Of a DNA stretch of 64,000 nucleotides, positions 62,014-64,000 are shown in pieces. The stretch is taken from assembly GCF_003628535.1 (NCBI RefSeq), contig NZ_RBCI01000001.1:682001-746000 (forward strand). The letters run 5' to 3'. Each line of letters starts with the position of its first letter. The first letter of the stretch is position 1. The position numbers were made by a program, and so were the translations under genes. The notes beneath the pieces are model-generated. The model was not told where the DNA came from, did not search any database, and saw only the letters and a program-made list of their open reading frames with translations. The DNA is from Flavisolibacter nicotianae. GTDB lineage: Bacteria > Bacteroidota > Bacteroidia > Chitinophagales > Chitinophagaceae.

Positions 62014-62084
62014 GGGTGTGAGTCATGAATCGTTCGGACCAGGTCGGGCGTTTAATGTCTCACCAGTCACCGTTCACGATTTCA
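62014..62084. repeat. Heptad repeat (TCTCACC/AGTCACC words)
   Basis: GTGTGAGTCATGAATCG near 62014-62030 and TCTCACC-AGTCACC-GTTCACG-ATTTCAT at 62057-62084, related inverted words. The stop codon of the sterol-desaturase-like gene (62074) lies inside. Confidence 0.6.
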
Positions 62085-62898
62085 TTCTCCCGAAGGGCTT
62101 TTTCAACAGGAGCAAAAAGTTCTCGTCGTGCTCATTGGGATAGTGACGGTCGAGGCCATATTTCAGTTGCGATGGCTCGAGCTCACGAAAGGTGCCAAAC
62201 AGCCGGTCCCAAATGGAAAGCACCGCGCCGTAATTGCTGTCGGTGTAGGGCTGCACCCAGTGGTGATGCACCTTGTGCATATTGGGTGAAACAAAAAACC
62301 AGGAGAGGGCTTTGTCGAGCTTTCGTGGCAGGCTGATGTTGGCATGCGTAAACGCGGTGAAGAAAACCAGGATGGTCTGGTAGATCATGAGCGCATAAAC
62401 CGGTGCACCGGCTACGATTGTTGCAAGCAGGAAAAACACGCCGCGGATCATGCTTTCTACGGGGTGATGACGCAGGCCCGTTGTGGCATCCACATTGTTA
62501 TCGGCGTGGTGAACGGTATGAAAACGCCAGAGTACAAAGGTTTGGTGCAAGACGAAGTGGGCCATCCACCCGATAAAAAGATCGTACACAAAAAACGAAA
62601 TAACGAGGGTGCCCCACACACCCGCCCCGGCCCAGTGCACGAGCCCGAATTGCTGCCGCTGGCACCAGTCGGCCAGCAGCACAATGACGATGGCAATGCC
62701 GGTTTGAATAACAAGGTGCATAACCGTAAAGGCAAAGTTTACCGCCGCATGCCGGGTCTTGTTCTTTTTGTATTGCTGTTCCAGCAGGGGAATGGCGCTT
62801 TCCATCATCCAAAAAAACAGCAGGCCGCCCACCAGGATCAGGAGCCGCTGCACGGGGTGCTGTTCAAGCGTTTTGAAATAGGAGAGAATGTTTTCCAT
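62074..62898 (-). CDS. Sterol-desaturase/fatty-acid-hydroxylase superfamily membrane protein
   Basis: A 274-residue protein from the ATG at 62898, with four to five membrane segments and the histidine boxes HFVLHQ, HTVHHAD, RHHP and MHKVHHHW that bind a di-iron centre. It hydroxylates or desaturates a lipid. A frame from 62985 reads through the palindromic repeat before it and is not real. The last codons (MKS, stop) lie in a heptad repeat. Confidence 0.9.
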   Translation of the reverse strand: MENILSYFKTLEQHPVQRLLILVGGLLFFWMMESAIPLLEQQYKKNKTRHAAVNFAFTVMHLVIQTGIAIVIVLLADWCQRQQFGLVHWAGAGVWGTLVISFFVYDLFIGWMAHFVLHQTFVLWRFHTVHHADNNVDATTGLRHHPVESMIRGVFFLLATIVAGAPVYALMIYQTILVFFTAFTHANISLPRKLDKALSWFFVSPNMHKVHHHWVQPYTDSNYGAVLSIWDRLFGTFRELEPSQLKYGLDRHYPNEHDENFLLLLKKPFGRMKS

Positions 62899-62939
62899 AT
62901 AGCAAAATGTGGGTATGTGAATATAAGGAAATAACAGCA

Positions 62940-63177
62940 CCTCACCCCGGCCCTCTCCGCAAGGAGAGGGAGTCCTCGTGCACAAAGGCCGGCTTCGGAA
63001 AGATGCTTTTTCCTATCGGGGACTTCAACTGAAATGTTGGCGACAAAAAGGGACGCCATCCCTTCGAGGATGGCGTCCTTCAAAAAAGCCGCGAGCAGAA
63101 TGCTGGCGGCTTTGAACTATCGTGTAAAAGCAAGGGTCTGTGCAGATGCCACTTCCCCCTTGGGGGATCGAGGGGAT
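62940..63177. repeat. Second palindrome array, sister of 38228-38664
   Basis: In the same order as the first array: CCTCACCCCGGCCCTCTCC..AAGGAGAGG (62940-62970), hairpin GGACGCCATCC/GGATGGCGTCC (63051-63078), hairpin AAAGCCGC..GCGGCTTT (63085-63113), the shared core (63108-63155; 45 of 48 bases match 38556-38603) and the C/G palindrome (63153-63177). It fills the gap between the sterol-desaturase and dnaN genes. Confidence 0.78.
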
Positions 63178-64000
63178 TTACTGGTTCAGCATCAGCGGCA
63201 TCACCAGCATCAGCAGTTCCTCGTTCTCGTCTTTTTCGGTAGGTTTTATCAACCCTGCCTTCGTGGGTGTGCTCAGTTCCATGCGCACGTCGTCGCTGTC
63301 GGCGGCGTTGAGCATTTCAATCAGGAAGCGGGCATTGAAGGCAATGGTGATGTCTTCGCCATCGTACTGGCACTTCATGCGTTCGTTTCCTTCAAAGGAA
63401 AAGTCCACGTCCTGCGCCGCCAGTTGCAGTTCGCTACCGTTGATCTGCAGGGCCACCTGGTTGGTGCTTTTATTACTGAAGATACTTACCCGGCGAAGGG
63501 CACTTTGAAACTCACTTTTGCCAACAACCATTTTGTACGGATTGTCCGCGGGGATCACCACTTTGTAATCCGGGAAGCGGGCATCGATCAGGCGACAACT
63601 CATCTGCGTGGTGCCATGCTTCACAAAAAGATGGTTGCTGTTGTAGCTGACGGTGATTTCGTCTTCATTCAGCGGCAGGGCAGACTTCAACAGGTTCAGC
63701 GGTTTTTTCGGTACGATGAACGAGTCGTTCTTCGGGCAGCTTACATCGGTTCGCTTGTAGCGTACCAGCCGATGTGCATCGGTCGCTACAAACTGGATAT
63801 AGTCTTTATTCAGCTCGAAGAACACGCCGGTCATTGCCGGGCGAAGATCATCGTTGCTCACGGCAAACAGGGTCTTGTTGATGGCTGTTACCAGGGCCGA
63901 TGCGGTCATGGTAAAGTTTGTTGTATCGTCGGCAGCAGGCTCTTTGGGAAAATTGTCGGGATTTTCGCCCATCACTTTGTACTTACCATTATCGCTGGTG
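63178..64000 (-). CDS. dnaN: DNA polymerase III beta subunit (sliding clamp), 5' end outside window
   Basis: The frame is open to the right edge (codons to 64000), so only the C-terminal ~270 residues are visible. TDAHRLVRYKR, then SYNSNHLFVKHGTTQMSCRLIDARFPDY and the C-terminal VMPLMLNQ are the DnaN pattern (MPL-type end). The clamp binds DNA polymerase and other factors at the replication fork. An internal GTG/ATG at 63975 is not the real start. The stop lies against the palindrome array. Confidence 0.95.
   Translation of the reverse strand, partial: TSDNGKYKVMGENPDNFPKEPAADDTTNFTMTASALVTAINKTLFAVSNDDLRPAMTGVFFELNKDYIQFVATDAHRLVRYKRTDVSCPKNDSFIVPKKPLNLLKSALPLNEDEITVSYNSNHLFVKHGTTQMSCRLIDARFPDYKVVIPADNPYKMVVGKSEFQSALRRVSIFSNKSTNQVALQINGSELQLAAQDVDFSFEGNERMKCQYDGEDITIAFNARFLIEMLNAADSDDVRMELSTPTKAGLIKPTEKDENEELLMLVMPLMLNQ

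Overview
This window is chromosomal DNA of a Bacteroidota bacterium, most likely of the family Chitinophagaceae or a close relative. The evidence is the alternative complex III (ActA/ActB) cluster, the gliding-motility protein GldC, a PorG/DUF6089-type membrane protein, SusC-like and OMP_b-brl_3 outer-membrane proteins, lipoproteins and signal peptides of Bacteroidota style, a fused E1 alpha/beta dehydrogenase, several TTG/GTG starts and the lack of Shine-Dalgarno sites. No tRNA, rRNA, prophage, IS transposase or CRISPR array was seen.

Layout. 1-4021 (minus): actB (cut by the window start) and actA, respiratory quinol:cytochrome c oxidoreductase. 4301-11075 (plus): DUF6787, purN, a CarboxypepD_reg-like protein, an M19 dipeptidase, two beta-lactamase-fold serine hydrolases and a conserved unknown. 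11221-14662: a Reg_prop/Y_Y_Y sensor kinase overlapping its NarL-type regulator. 14857-20057: small secreted proteins, a macro-like/TIR-like fusion protein (minus, 15473-16516), an SGNH hydrolase and a TPR protein. 20266-31579: S9 peptidase, acyltransferase-like membrane protein, D-aminoacylase, SnoaL/NIPSNAP-like fusion, a lysine-rich secreted protein, a voltage-gated channel with a zinc ribbon, and an outer-membrane barrel protein. 31719-38225: E1 alpha/beta fusion, 4TM holin-like protein, Obg GTPase, dipeptide epimerase. 38976-49456 (all plus): glycosyltransferase, gldC, yqeY, cvpA, alpha/beta hydrolase, CBS-ACT protein, POTRA/barrel protein, NAD kinase, porG, uppS and murA, an envelope-biogenesis cluster. 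49686-64000: GT39, DUF1003, nitroreductase, outer-membrane barrel, AraC regulator, murI, DUF3078, macro-domain deacetylase, HerA-like ATPase, a GIY-YIG nuclease inside 33-bp inverted repeats, kdsB, a sterol-desaturase-like protein and dnaN (cut by the window end). Cell-wall and LPS precursor supply recurs (uppS, murA, murI, kdsB, the epimerase).

The most unusual content lies between the genes. (1) At least fifteen intergenic gaps carry short degenerate words repeated with a period of 7 or 8 bases, usually followed by the reverse-complement words; several genes take their stop codons from them. (2) Palindrome-rich modules form arrays; two arrays 25 kb apart share module order and a 48-base core, and related G/C palindromes lie in frame inside the E1 fusion gene and directly before murA. 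(3) A small GIY-YIG nuclease gene sits inside a perfect 33-bp inverted repeat and looks like a minimal mobile unit. (4) One protein combines a macro-like and a TIR/deoxyribosyltransferase-like domain and may be a stand-alone NAD-linked sensor-effector.
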